Of a stretch of DNA of 64,000 bases, positions 23,032 through 34,099 are shown piece after piece. The notes beneath the pieces were generated by a model that saw nothing but the letters and a program-made list of their open reading frames with translations, had not been told where the DNA came from and ran no database searches. The first letter of the stretch is position 1; every line of letters starts with the position of its first letter. This stretch comes from Dryocosmus kuriphilus (lineage: Eukaryota; Arthropoda; Insecta; Hymenoptera; Cynipidae), in the NCBI GenBank assembly GCA_038277395.1, contig CM076194.1:133767230-133831229 (forward strand). Direction: 5' to 3'. Both the position numbers and the translations under genes were made by a program.

Positions 23032-23935
23032 CACCTGGACCTGGCAGACGAGGACGTGTGCAATTTGCTTCGAGAGCGGGGCCTGTCACAGTACATAGAA
23101 CTCTTTGAAGGTAATTTTCAATTTATTTACTCAATTTAAAGGTATGCTCTGCGTCACCCCTATTTTGGGCCAAATAATAGGGAACTTTTTTTTTAAAACT
23201 ATCAGAATCCTTAAATGAAGTAGTAATAAAACTATTTAGCGCGGCAAATGTTTAAAATAATGGCTAGACTTTTTATTTTGACGTGTCAAAAATAGGTTTG
23301 TCACCCCCTGTAAAAGTGCTATATTTAACTCACCTTTTCGGTTCTTTACGATGTTCGTAGAGCCAAAAACATTTTATATTATTAAAATTTATTGGTTTTT
23401 GAGTAAATAAATTCAAATAACTGGTTACGAAAATGAATTCAGTCACACTCATCCCCTTTTCCAATAAAAATTTTCTCTATTGAAGGCCAGTTTCGCACGT
23501 AACTTTTCCTTGAGTGACTTCCCAGCGGACTGATGATGAATGACTACCCATATTTGACACGTCAAAATAAAAAGCCTAGCCATTATTTTAAACATTTACT
23601 GCGCTAAATAGTTTTATTACTACATCATTTTGGGATTCTGATAATTTTTTAAAAAAAGGTTCCCTTTTGTTGGCCAAAACAGGAGCGACGTCATGGATCT
23701 ACAGTCTAAACAATATTATTATTATGTAGAGAATTATTATTAGATTATTGTTATACATTATTATTGTAGAGAATGCAGTGACCACTGAATACTTTATCTG
23801 TAGAGGAGCATTAAAGGTAAAAACTTAAAACTTTTTTTTACAGAGAATGCGGTTGATTCCATGACATTGGCGTTGCTAGGAACAGCAGAAATAAAAAAGT
23901 TGCTGACCATAATAGGACATCGAACTGTATTTTAA
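23032..23935 (+). CDS. Last two exons of a SAM-domain protein (partial gene)
   Basis: Exon A (23032-23110) reads HLDLADEDVCNLLRERGLSQ then YIELFE, and ends in a split codon before GTAATT. Exon B (23844-23935) follows a T-rich tract and CAG and completes the codon as GAG. It reads NAVDSMTLALLGTAEIKKLL then TIIGHRTVF and stops at TAA 23933-23935. Spliced, these form most of a sterile alpha motif: the (G)LxxYxxxFxEN, LxLLxxxxIKxL and GHR blocks are in the usual order. SAM domains mediate protein-protein and sometimes RNA binding. The start of the protein must lie in upstream exons I could not find: exon A is open upstream only to a TAA at about 22966, with no ATG. Which SAM protein this is cannot be told. 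A MITE fills much of the intron. Confidence 0.72.
23141..23697. mobile_element. MITE in the intron of the SAM-domain gene
   Basis: Bases of about 23141-23310 and 23530-23697 are inverted repeats of about 165 bp. They share TAGTAATAAAACTATTTAGCG, TTTAAAATAATGGCTAG and TTTTGACGTGTCAAA in mirror orientation, and start with GCGTCAC-like and GACGTCGC-like ends. There is no coding capacity. Its target duplication is not clear. Confidence 0.7.
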
Positions 23936-24021
23936 TAAAAATTTAGATGAATGGCGAAAGGCTATGCATCCCAGCTTGGAGGGTATTCCTGTTAGCGATC
24001 ACCACCTGAGTATTTTTATTT

Positions 24022-24320
24022 AAGTATGTAAGAGTATATAAAGCAATACAAATATAAAAATGTAAATAAAAATGTCGAAAATTTAAAATGTTCAAAAAAT
24101 GTAATAACGAATTACTACTAATAATTACGATTTTTCACTTTATATAATTTTAGTTTATGTATGTAAGAGTATATAAAGCAATACAAATGTAAATGAAAAT
24201 GTCGAAAATGTAAAATGCCAAAAAAAATTTAATAACGAATTACTACTGATAATTAAGATTATTCACTTTATATATTTTTAATGTATGCATGTATGAGTAT
24301 ATAAAGCAATAAAAATACGT
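24022..24320. repeat. Tandem repeat of about 133 bp, about 2.2 copies
   Basis: TATGTAAGAGTATATAAAGC recurs at about 24026, 24161 and, slightly changed, 24291. Each copy is followed by AATGTCGAAAAT and ACGAATTACTACT. It lies just downstream of the SAM stop codon, and the left arm of the large palindrome (as far as the window shows it) begins inside it. Confidence 0.75.
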
Positions 24321-24439
24321 TGTATTTTCACATTGGAAATTTGAAAGTTATTTCGATATTTTAAGTATTTAATTATTTTATACTTTTCAATATTCTTCCT
24401 AAATTCAAAATTCTTATTTTACAAAATAAATAGTATACC

Positions 24440-24690
24440 ATACCGTAACAGAATGAGTCGGTTGCGACAGCCAGGTGCATTGCTCACTGTAACCGAGTAG
24501 GTTAGTTAACGCAGCAGGGACAGTCGGCTGCAACAACCAAGTACATACATTGGTCTCGGTCACCGAGTAGGTTAGCTACCGCAACAGAATAAGTCGGTTG
24601 CGAGAGCCAAGTACATTGGTCACTGTAACCGATTCGATCGGCTACTGCAACCCAAAGAGGTTGGCTACCGTAAAAAAGTAGGTTGCTAAT
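24440..24690. repeat. Minisatellite with a unit of about 75-80 bp
   Basis: Units contain GAGTCGGTTGCGA, AGCCA(G)GT, CATTG, CACTGTAACCGA and GTAGGTTAG. About three copies are visible. The mirror copy is at about 63400-63655. Confidence 0.75.
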
Positions 24691-26155
24691 TTTAATAAAA
24701 AAATTCTAGCCAACACAACTTGGTTAAATACAACGAAGTTTGCAGGTGCTAATTTAACAGTCTTACTTGGCTAATTTCAGCAGAATGTTGTTTATATTCA
24801 ACAAGTATGTTTTCTCCCTAGACAGGGAGTCATCTCTAGTGGCATGCCCATGTTAAAGTTACATACACTTACCATAGAAAAAGCGTTACGTAGGAGTGGG
24901 GAGGGGTGTGGGGTCAGAATTATCAGAAAAAAGCGGTACGTATTTTTTGAATGGCCCCTAATCACCTATACATAGTGCAGGCCGATCACACGTGCTTGGT
25001 TATTATAAAGTTATTTTGTCTAGACTATTATTGTGTTTTAAACTAAAAATATGATTGACGACGTAATCTCACTTCAGGCAGACGCACGATGGCTCTTAAA
25101 TATACTGTAGGGAATTATGCACTCTTACATATGATAATCTCTCATTTATTCTCGCATTCCACTGTGCCCTCTTTCTTGAAATATATACTTCAATAGGACA
25201 AGCGATAGTTTCAACATACCGTAAAAAAAATTAAAGAGATGACTACAATCTTAAGTATTTTCAGCACCCAGGTCATCTCGTCTCCTTGCTCTTTCTGACT
25301 CCCTAGCAGTGTTCATCTACATCGAGAGAGATAGTATCATGGGGGCTGGGGTTGGATTTTTCATCTGACCACGTCGAACCAATTAAAACAAGCCACGGTA
25401 TCCTCTATCTACACACCTTCCCCTCCTCTCTTTGTTTCCTCCCTGTGTGGTTCCCTGCCTCCGTCCTTTTTTTTCTCTCATCCACCTTGTCCGACTCTCC
25501 TACTTTTCCCTCGCTTCCACGCCCACTCAACCCTTTCGTTTGTACCCTTTTTTGCTCTCTGTACCTATACATTGTGCTCTTTCACTCGCTCTCGCAACTC
25601 GTTGAATTTTTTCGCGTCACGAGGCGATGTAATTTATTTGGTTGAGCTACCACGACTGAGGTGGAGGCGGGAGGTCGGGCGGAATTTGTTGGGGGGTTGA
25701 AGCGGCTAGAATGAGCGTTAGGAAATGGAGCAAAGAGGGGTGGTTTCCGTTTATTTTGTGGGTCCTAGCTACGCGCTCGTCACTGTCCAACACCATTGGT
25801 TGGTCGGTTGGTTTCTGGACGTATTTTCTGTTTTTTTTTTTCCTCCTCCTTCCTTCTCTATTTGCCTTTTTTATCCTTCTTTCTCTATTGTGCTGTCCAG
25901 GACTCGTTCGTTGTGCGGCGCCTATATATAATATAAAACCTCTGAATTTCCTGATGGATCTGTCCTGCATTTTTCGATTACTTCGTCGGCTTTGCCACCG
26001 AGTAAAACTGACGACCTAAGCCCCTCTTCACCACTCATTCCTTTTCATCCGCATTTTATCCTTCAGGCTTCAAACTGGTATATAGCACTAAAAAACGTAC
26101 CAGAAATAATATTTTTCGTCGGAAAACTTCAATTTGAGATTATAAAACAATTTAA
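24691..26155. other. No gene seen; CT-rich stretch and a short duplicated motif
   Basis: Near 24882-24950 the motif AAAAAGCG(T/G)TACGTA occurs twice around a G-rich stretch. Bases 25400-25880 are strongly CT-rich on this strand, which produces open frames in several registers (25352-25645 and 25711-26019). Their serine-, leucine- and phenylalanine-rich make-up reflects the base bias and I do not call them genes. A TATATATAATATAAAA stretch near 25922 might be a promoter, without other support. Confidence 0.45.
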
Positions 26156-26292
26156 CCCGTTGCGTCATACCTGCGTCCACCATTCGCATATGGAATATTT
26201 ATAGTTGACCGTAGCTAACACCACCTGGCCTTCGAGGACTCCGCCGGCTGAACGTATTCGTCAATCAGTTAGTTGTGAAGACCTGGAGAACT

Positions 26293-26475
26293 GACGATCC
26301 CAATTTTGGAAAAATTGTTGAAAAATTATTAGCTGATGATGCCGATTCAGACAGCGACTCAGATGAGGTACAAGATGATGCAGTGCCAATGGAGGCACCC
26401 GCCGAAGAGGAAAGTGACTAGGAACCTTCGTCAGATGATGAAACTGAAGACGATGAGCAAAACCTCGCAGATTAA
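26293..26475 (+). pseudogene. Remnant of a piggyBac-type transposase N-terminus (left arm)
   Basis: A 60-codon frame reads DDPNFGKIVEKLLADDADSD, continues with more Asp/Glu/Ser-rich sequence, has an in-frame TAG at 26419-26421, resumes with EPSSDDETEDDEQNLAD and stops at 26475. Acidic, serine-rich N-termini are common in piggyBac transposases, and the position just inside a TTAA/CCC end fits. No catalytic domain remains. The identification rests on context more than on sequence. Confidence 0.5.
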
Positions 26476-26494
26476 TAAACAACTCCGTTTCTTA

Positions 26495-27015
26495 ACATTC
26501 TTTCGCATCTCGCATAGTTCGGTGGGCAAATTGAATTCTTAATTTTTATTAATAACATTGTTGACCATTAAAACAAAAAATATGTGTTGTATCAAAAAAT
26601 GGTATAAAGAAAATTTGTAGATATTTTTGAGATAAAAAACTTTTCTTCTTAACATGTTTTTCATATGTCGCATAGTTTTCGTGAAAAGTGAATTTTTAGC
26701 TTTTTATTAATGTTTTTCTTGATTAAAAAAACTATTATACGTTTCATCAAGAAACTATGCGCTGGATCAAAAAATGATTTTAAACAAGTTTGTAGGCTTT
26801 TCGAAGATGAATAATTTTGCTCCTCAATATTTTCTCGTATCTCGCATAGTTTTGCTGAAAAGTGGATTTTTCTATATTTAATAACATATTTCACGAATAA
26901 ATCAAAAACTATGGGTTTTTTACAAAAAAATGATAAAAAATCATACTTGTAGATCTCCTTGAGATGAAAAACTTTGTTCATTATCATTTCTTTCTATCTT
27001 GCATCTTTTGGCGGG
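26495..27015. repeat. Tandem array of about 150-175 bp inside the piggyBac-like element (left arm)
   Basis: Four diverged units begin near 26498, 26645, 26820 and 26977 with variants of TTCGCATCTCGCATAGTT. Each is followed by GTGAAAAGTG-like and AAAAAATGAT-like words and a GTAGAT stretch. They form the body of the degraded element. Confidence 0.65.
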
Positions 27016-27755
27016 AAATTTAAATTTTTTATTTTTGGAAACAATTTATGATGGATAAAAACAGAACAGTTGGTCAAAAAAATGCTGGTTCACGAACTCG
27101 TCCTTTATTTTCAGACCTTAAAGAAGTGTGCCAAAGCGCAATCCAATTCGATTAATCCTTCGAAAGTTATCGTGTTCACAGCCTACAACGACAACGACAG
27201 ACACCAACGTAAAACATGTTTTTTTCGGATTCAGGGAGTCACGAAACGTCCAGATTGCATGAAATCCGCGAAAGTCAGTTTTCACATAAAACTAATATCT
27301 CCTCATTGAGATAAGAATGTAAAAACGACGATATGCGACTGGTGGACGCAGGTGTGATCCTGACGGAAACATGGTGGGTGTAACGCAACGGGTTAAGTTG
27401 AGATTTAACGAAAAATAACTTTTTTTAAAAATGTTTTAGAGAACCGGATTTGTGCTCAAGATAAACCCAATCGAGTTCAACTTGAACCGAAGTTTTATTC
27501 ATTTTGAAGGAAGGTATAGGCTGCAATGAAATTCATTTGTGTTGCATCTCAATTTAAATTTATTTTTTCGATAAATTTTGAACTCTGGTTCTCTGAGTTC
27601 ATAAAAGAAGCCAACAATATATAAATAAACTGTATTCAATTATAATATTTGTAAAGATCTACAAATTAAAATCTTTGAAATTTCTCTTTGAAAAGATCTT
27701 TTCCTTTAAAGCTGGAGAAGTTTCTAACGTCACACGGAGAAAATTTATTCATTAA

Positions 27756-28673
27756 GGGGGTCGTCTCGTGTCGAAGTTTCAAAAAATCGATTTTTTTGTT
27801 GTTGCATATTTCTCATCTAAATGATGTTAGAAATATGCTGCAGAAAGGTTTTAGCTGAACACGTCTTCGTTTGGGCGTGAAAGAGCATACAACACGGCCG
27901 CGCGTGGTCGTCCCGATCACTCTACTTACGGCGTGAGAGAGCATCCAACACGGCCACGCGTGGTCGTCTCCACCACTATACTTACGGTCCGCTGAGTCTA
28001 AGACAAAACTTCGCGCGGCGCCTCAAAAATCTCTTTTTTTTTTCGCTTTTTTAAATTTTCACGTCGACAATGGACTCCAGGGGATCGCGAACAGTACGTC
28101 GCAGTCGTGCAAAGCTTTAAATGCGTTTTCCCAAAAGTTGTATTTTTAAGGTGGGGTGAACGTTTTTAGAAAAACTTTTGAACCTATCAAGTCATATTTG
28201 CCGTGGTTATCTTCAGAAAATATGTCGCTATAATTAGACACAAGCTTTTTTGAAATATTGATCCAATATATTTTTACAGATATTATATTAGCACAAAAAA
28301 AGGGTAAAAAAAATTAATTTTTTTTTTTCAAACAACCGCCATTTTGAGAATTTTTCCGATTTTTGAAAAAGCTTGTGTCTGATCATAGCCAAGCGGACAT
28401 CCAACAACAGCTATGGCGGTTTTTTTGGTTTCAGATCATCTGAAAGGTCACAATCATTCACCCCATGTGCCCCGGACTTTTTTGACAAGGGCGTGTTCAA
28501 GGTCACATGAAGGTCACGTGGGTCATTTCTATGAACAATCAAAAATTATATCCAAAGTCCAAGAATAAACAAAAATACTCGTGAAAACCGCGTCTCAAAA
28601 TCATTTGTAGTTTTCCCATAACCATTTTTCAAAAATAGGGCTCGAAAATGAAATGTTACACGAGACGACCCCC
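27756..28673. mobile_element. TTAA-flanked non-autonomous element, GGGGGTCGTCTCGTGT ends (left arm)
   Basis: Terminal inverted repeats GGGGGTCGTCTCGTGT are exact at both ends and are bordered by TTAA (27752-27755 and 28674-28677). The 918-bp element has no coding capacity. Near 27870-27990 a segment of about 80 bp containing GCATNNAACACGGCC and GCGTGGTCGTC is duplicated in tandem. TTAA duplication points to a piggyBac- or Kolobok-type transposase acting in trans. It is inserted in an older element whose end is ACACGGAGAAAATTTAT (27732 onward). Confidence 0.8.
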
Positions 28674-29480
28674 TTAAATACTGCAGAATTAGTTCGGTAA
28701 ACGGGGATATAGTTGCATCGAGGGAATGTTTACAGTTATTTCACGATTTAATAAAGAACAGAACTATAAATAATACAAAACAGTCATGTAAAATCTCAAG
28801 TCGAAAAGTGAAAATTGTGATATGTAATAATTGATGTAACGATTTTATTATGTACATCCCAGTCTATTATAAAATAACTGAAAGTAATATATTTTTTATG
28901 AAGCTAATTATATAAAGTTTACTTTTGTGTAATATGAACGATTTGTTCAAAAGGAATTATAGATTAATGAATGTTTTAAGAAATTTTTACTTCTGCTACG
29001 AGAGTCATTACCGAAAAGTTGGGTAAAATGAGAAGCTTGCTGTAATGGATGTATGTGAGCTGCCTTAGATTCCCCTCTGAATAATATTATTGATTTTAAT
29101 ATTATAATCGCTTTAAACATGTACAAATAAAATTACATAAATGTTTCATTTTTTCGACTATTTATTTACTTCAATATACATCATTCTACATGAAGCACAC
29201 AATGTAATTAAAAAATAAACGATTGCAGCGTGCATTGCAATTGAAAATTTCGAGAGAAAAAATTAATTTCGAGAGTTTTCACTTGCTACAAGAAATGTTC
29301 GAAGTTCTCAACATTATTTCGAATTTGCACCTGCAACATAAGGTACAGTCTTTGGTTTTTATAACAATAATATCACGAATGCAAATTGAAATAATAATAT
29401 AATAAAATAAAAATAAGGTATAAAGCACATTATAATTACGTACAATACTTGGTTGTAAACTTTAACTATTTTCACGTCAT
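28674..29480. other. AT-rich downstream flank of the Myb/SANT gene (left arm)
   Basis: The first part (to about 28730) continues the older element with GTTCGGTAAAC. The rest is AT-rich. On the minus strand it is the 3' flank of the Myb/SANT gene. No other gene was seen. Confidence 0.5.
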
Positions 29481-32400
29481 CTACTGCCCGTTTTCTAATT
29501 GCTTTCGCAAAATCTCAATTTTGAGTTGTTTTTCGATTAAAGTAGCTTTGAGAATCTCCTTCTCCATAGCAGCTTTTTCTGCCGACTCTTTTTTTAAAGC
29601 ATTAATATAATCTATTTTGGCTCGAATTAATACCTCATTATTTATTGAGCGTTTAGCACAATGCTTATTGTACGGCTTTTTCTTAAGCGGTTTGGTGACA
29701 ATCTCGTCCAAACGCTGGAGCTCTTTCACTTGCTCCGTATTTGGAAGTGTTGCTGCTGATGGTGGCGCATCGACTTCTTCTGAGGTTGACGCTGACGTTG
29801 ATGCTGAATTTGACTGCACCCGCAATGCAGCACATTTCTGTGTTTTCAGCATTACCGGGTTCCAGTACGACCAATCTTTGTCCTGATCAGCGTTGTTGAT
29901 TAGTGTCTGAAATAAAAGGAAATAATTATAATAATGTCGATGATTATTGTAATTTTTCAAAATAAAACCAGATATGGAATAAGGTTTACCTCATTTTCTT
30001 CTGAGGCTTCCGCGTTTTCAACCACAGTCGTTGTAAACTCCTCAGATTCTGAAACTTCTTCAAGTAGCTCTGTATCATCCGTCTCTCCAAAGCTTCCAGT
30101 GACTTGATCATTACACACTGGTTGAATAAAAAAATTACATTAATTTTCGAATGATTATTCACAGCGCACGTTCAAAGTCGTGTGATCTTCTGTGTGTAAA
30201 TACTTAGGGGTCGTTGTCAAAAACTTGTGAAATTTGGCTTATCAATTTTTTGGAGAAAAAAAATCAGATCTACCTAAGTCTTTTTTTTCATTACTTTTGA
30301 TCCGAAGTAAAATGAAAATGCCAATTTGAGAATGCAAGAATCATTTTCCTAACGGAGATAAATAACACAGGCCGACAAAATTTGTACCCAAAGACCGGAC
30401 TATGTGATCCTGAAGGATTTTAAATTTCAAATTAATTTCAAATTCACATGAAAAGTGAGTTTTTCGTAGTTTTCGATTTGTAGCTAATGCAAAGGGCAAA
30501 ACAATCATTCGATGTCTGATTGGAAAAAAAACTTCGGCTGCGGTAAAAGTCATAAAAAGTACGATTTCTTAGCAAGTGAGAAATATAAGAGCATAATTGT
30601 ACTCCTTAACATTTTTTTGAAGATTGCCAAAATCGTGCAAAATTCCACCTTCAATAGGTGAAAAATATATAATGGATATGAAATGAAAAATTTAAAAGCT
30701 TGGCATGAGAAAAAATAAAAAAGTTTCTCTAATACAGCTTTGAATGGCGTTGTCACGACTAACATTTGATAAAATATCAATATATAAGTAGGAAAAAATT
30801 CAAAAGACTAAAAAAAGTTCCCTAATTACAAATATGTACGTTATTTTTCCGAAATCCTGTTCAGTTTTGTCTATGACCCTTACCAGCGACAAATATTAAT
30901 GATTTTTTCGATTCTTTGATTCAGTACAAATGACTCTTATGAGTATCATTCATTAATAAAATCTCGCTTCGTTATATAGCAATTTTAGTTTGTGAATCTG
31001 TGCTCGGGGACAGGTTAACGAGTGAACATTATGAGAATATTTTAATTACCGATTTCTGAACAAAGGCACCTAACATTTCGAAACTTTACCAAAATTTCAC
31101 TGCGCTAGCCCGTGTAGAAATTTCCCTGGTTGGGCCTATTACAAGAAGGTTTCTGGCTGGATCCCGGTCGGGACAACCCTGCTTGGATTTCATGGCCAGG
31201 AGCCGGCCGGCAACCGACCGGCTACACTCTTTAATTCAATCACACGGCGGTTTCACGGCCGGTTACTGGCCGGTTGACTGATTCGGCTAGATTGCATGAT
31301 CGGGAGCTGGACGGAGACCGGCCGGGCTACATATCTCACAAATCACCAGCCGGGAGTCGGCTGGTCAATGTATTTCTTGAAACATTTTTGTGAAATGTTC
31401 CTCTACTTGTTGTGTAATATTGAAAAAAATATTATTTTTCGCAAAAAAACTGCAGATAAATTTCAAATGTACTTTGCAGAAACTTTGCAAAATCATTGCA
31501 CAATATCTTTCATAATAGACTGATGCTTAATGCCCCCATCGCAGATGTTTCTGATTGGAATTCCAAGGATCATAGGAAGGTCATTCTAGGATTATAGGAT
31601 CATAGCGAGCAAGCTTAATCTGCTTTAATGAAATCTTACAAATTTTCGAAATATTTAAAAAATTTTCAAAAGTTATTCAAATTTCCAAAAAATACGAAAA
31701 TATTCAAATTTTCCAAAAAATTACAAAATTTTCAAGAATTTTGGTAATTCTGAAAAATTTTTGAGAATTTTGGTAATTTTTGGAATTTTTGAAATTTAGA
31801 AAATATTGGAAATTTTGAAAATTTTTGAGAATTTTGGTAATTTTAGAGAATTTTGGAGAATTTTGAAATTTTTGAGAATTTTGGTAATTTTTGGAATTTT
31901 TGAAATTTTAGAAAATATTGGAAACTTTGGTAATTTTTGAAAATTTTTGAGAATTTTGGTAATTTTAGAGAATTTTGGAGAATTTTGAAATTTTTGAGAA
32001 TTTTGGTAATTTTAGAGAATTTTGGAGAATTTTGAAATTTTTGAGAATTTTGGTAATTTGGAAACTTCTAAAAACTTGTCGAGGTTCCAAGTATGGCGTC
32101 CCTGGGTCTTTCAAGGAAACACCTTGGCTTTGTTTTTGTCCAGAAAGTTCAAGCGGTGTAATAGCTCAGTCGGCTAAGGCGTGCGGTATATTTATACATA
32201 AGGTTAGGTAGTTCTTTAGGTATACCAGGTAGGGTTCAAATCCTCAGCGGGTGCGATTTTTCATAGTAATTAAGCGTGCTATTTTATGTATATAACGCCC
32301 GTAAAGCTTGTGCAATTGTGTAACTTTAAACATAATTTAAGTGCAGCCATATAATATAAAACAACTTTTTTTGCAGATTTATCTAAATTTTAGGTAAATT

Positions 32401-33498
32401 TCTAAATTTGACTACAAAATTTTAATAACATTTCGAAATGTTTTGAAAAAGTTAAATGCATGATTGTAGAAATCTTGCTTGTAATATTGTAAAAATATTC
32501 AAATAACATTTCACAAATATTTCATGCAATATTTTGCACGATCTGTGCGGACCCATTGGATTTATTTTGGGGCTGCTAAAAACCCCAGCAAAATTATTCA
32601 AGCCGGGATCCGACCAGTTTACCGTGACGTTTTTAGCCGGATCCCGGACAGTTTTCTGGCCAGCGCCCGGTTAAAACCCGGGTGATCCGGCCGGGACCCG
32701 ACCGGATCCCTGATTGTATTCCTACACGGGAGAGTACAGAATTTAAAGTAATTTTTGTTAAAGTCGTTTAGAAATGGGAAATGAAAATACACGCAAAATA
32801 TCTCGAATCTCCAAGTACAAATTGTGATATAATGACAGCAAAATTTTATCAATAATTGATAATCAGACGAGTCATTTGTATTAACTTGTAGAATAAAAAA
32901 AATTATTATCAACGTACCTGAGAGAGCGTCGTCGTCATAAGCATTATCCATTGGCTCTGCTGTACTGCCAATGATTCCTTTTACTTGCAAACAAAAAAGG
33001 TTTTCTTTCACTGGATTCCTTCCGCCTCCTGTTGATAATAACTTATTCAAAATTACAATTTGTAAATAATAATGTATACAATCTTTATTTTACCTGTTTT
33101 AAAAGTTTCCTGCCTCAAAGTGCTCAATTTCCTTCGGGTGTCGCGTTTTATGTTATCCCTTAAAACTTTTATTTTGCTCGAAGGACGATATTCGGGGGAT
33201 AGGCCTTTTGCGTTAAAAGCGCGACAAATTTCCTCCCATGCCTGTAATTTCTGTTTGCTGCTCACAGCATCAGTTTTTTTACATTCAACAATACTTCGGT
33301 ATTTCTCTACGATCGGTAGAAGGGTCTGTTTTTCGGCATTCGTGAAATTTGCACCTCTTTTTGTACCTTTTTTCTAAAAAATAAAATGACAGTTTTGAGG
33401 TTAGAATATAAAAAGTTCGTAATTAACGCTAAAAAACTATACACATATATGTGTACGTGTACTTGACGTGTACTTACGTCAACTACATTTTCTGCCAT
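29481..33498 (-). CDS. Myb/SANT-like DNA-binding protein, zeste/MSANTD3 type (left-arm copy)
   Basis: Five exons on the minus strand: 33478-33498, 33094-33373, 32918-33028, 29990-30117 and 29481-29906. All introns have GT-AG ends and compatible phases. The 321-residue product starts MAENVVD. The Myb/SANT-like domain (residues about 15-92; FTNAEKQTLLPIVEKY, W53, then a basic helix) suggests a nuclear DNA-binding protein. Exons 3-4 are acidic, and a coiled-coil-like end (ALKKESAEKAAMEKEILKA) suggests oligomerisation. Compared with the right-arm copy it has I instead of R at residue 75 in the basic helix, N for K and L for I in exon 5, and one residue fewer in a Ser/Ala/Thr stretch. Intron 3 contains the 1622-bp insertion. 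Such proteins can be host genes or the second protein of Harbinger-type transposons; the Harbinger-like terminus upstream keeps both open. Confidence 0.82.
31740..32060. repeat. Short tandem array of GAGAATTTTGGTAATTTT units
   Basis: Units of roughly 47-50 bp built from TTTTGAGAATTTTGG, TAATTTTAGAG and AATTTTGGAGAATTTTG are repeated about five to six times inside the left-arm-only element. Confidence 0.7.
32150..32265 (+). repeat. tRNA-like sequence with A and B boxes (probable SINE head)
   Basis: TAGCTCAGTCGG (32162-32173) fits the pol III A box and GGTTCAAATCC (32233-32243) fits the B box. The boxes are 59 bp apart, a long spacing for an ordinary tRNA without a large variable arm. The T stem is poorly paired and no acceptor stem closes. 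It ends in CGATTTTT, as does the sequence near 34195-34206. I read it as a tRNA-derived SINE piece rather than a working tRNA gene. Confidence 0.5.
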
Positions 33499-33785
33499 AT
33501 TAAAAAAACACACTTTTACACTTTAAAAAACACTACTTTTCAATCACAAACTACAAATTTGTCAACTTTGATACGTAACCATCAAGTAACGAGAATCGTT
33601 AGTCGCGTCAGAGGTCTGATTTGCGCGCCACAACAAGTTTCGTCACTCAGCCAATCAGAAGCACCGTTACAACAGAAATACGCTGAAACTAGGCTTTACT
33701 GCGAACAGGGTATACGGTTAGCTAATCAGAGGTCAAAACTTCATAGTGGAACGCTTTCCAAGTTAATCATGATTAAGACGATGAT

Positions 33786-33843
33786 TAAAAAATAATCATG
33801 ATTAGTTAATCATAGATTTAATCACAGTTGGTGAAACCGGCCC
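33786..33843 (-). mobile_element. Single Harbinger-like terminus upstream of the Myb/SANT gene (left arm)
   Basis: Read on the minus strand the sequence starts GGGCCGGTTTCACCAACTGT and runs into repeated TAATCATGATTA words, resembling ends of insect Harbinger/ISL2EU-type elements. It lies about 290 bp upstream of the start codon. No matching opposite end was seen on the far side of the gene, nor a transposase, so the element is one-ended or has decayed. Confidence 0.45.
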
Positions 33844-34099
33844 TAAATATGTGCTTCATACTTGACATGATCAGTCTTGAATGTAAAAATGAAAGTCAAT
33901 TTATATTTTTATTTGAAACCTCATACATGTTTGACAGAAACATTATTTTATTCTTTTTCTATAAATTTATAACCCCGTATATTAATAAAATGTTATAATA
34001 AAAAAAAATTCGGATGAAAGGGGGACCAGATATTTTTCACACGGCCCTGGATTTTCAGTTGACGGCGTTTCACTGAGATTTTTGCAGCATATTCTATAA

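Larger units (their letters stand above)
26156..27392 (+). mobile_element. Degraded piggyBac-like element (left arm)
   Basis: The element starts CCCGTTGCGT and ends with its reverse complement ACGCAACGGG, and is flanked on both sides by TTAA (26152-26155 and 27393-27396), the target of piggyBac transposases. The subterminal ACCTGCGTCCACCA(T/G)TCGCATAT also occurs at both ends in inverse orientation. At 1237 bp it is too short for a transposase of about 600 residues. It retains only an acidic N-terminal remnant, and its middle is filled by a tandem repeat. A matching copy sits in the other arm. Confidence 0.8.
31109..32730. mobile_element. 1622-bp unclassified element present only in the left arm
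   Basis: It begins CCCGTGTAGAAAT and ends with the reverse complement of CCCGTGTAGGAAT. The other arm has the uninterrupted site GCGCTAGAGTAC, so the insertion is directly demonstrated. Only the dinucleotide AG (31107-31108 and 32731-32732) is duplicated. Both ends are rich in CCGGCCGG- and GGTCGGG-like words. The middle holds a tandem array and a tRNA-like sequence. No transposase is encoded, so it is non-autonomous. The superfamily is unclear: a 2-bp AG duplication fits none of the common insect families. Confidence 0.78.

Noticed and set aside
24440..24690. CRISPR-like array
   Set aside because: The units are contiguous and diverged, with no unique spacers, in eukaryotic DNA. It is a minisatellite.
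25352..26019. Long open frames rich in Ser, Leu and Phe
   Set aside because: The CT-rich base bias keeps several frames open at once. There is no domain, splice logic or recognisable similarity.
32150..32265. A functional tRNA gene
   Set aside because: The A and B boxes are good, but the T stem and acceptor stem do not pair and the box spacing is too long. A SINE fragment is more likely.
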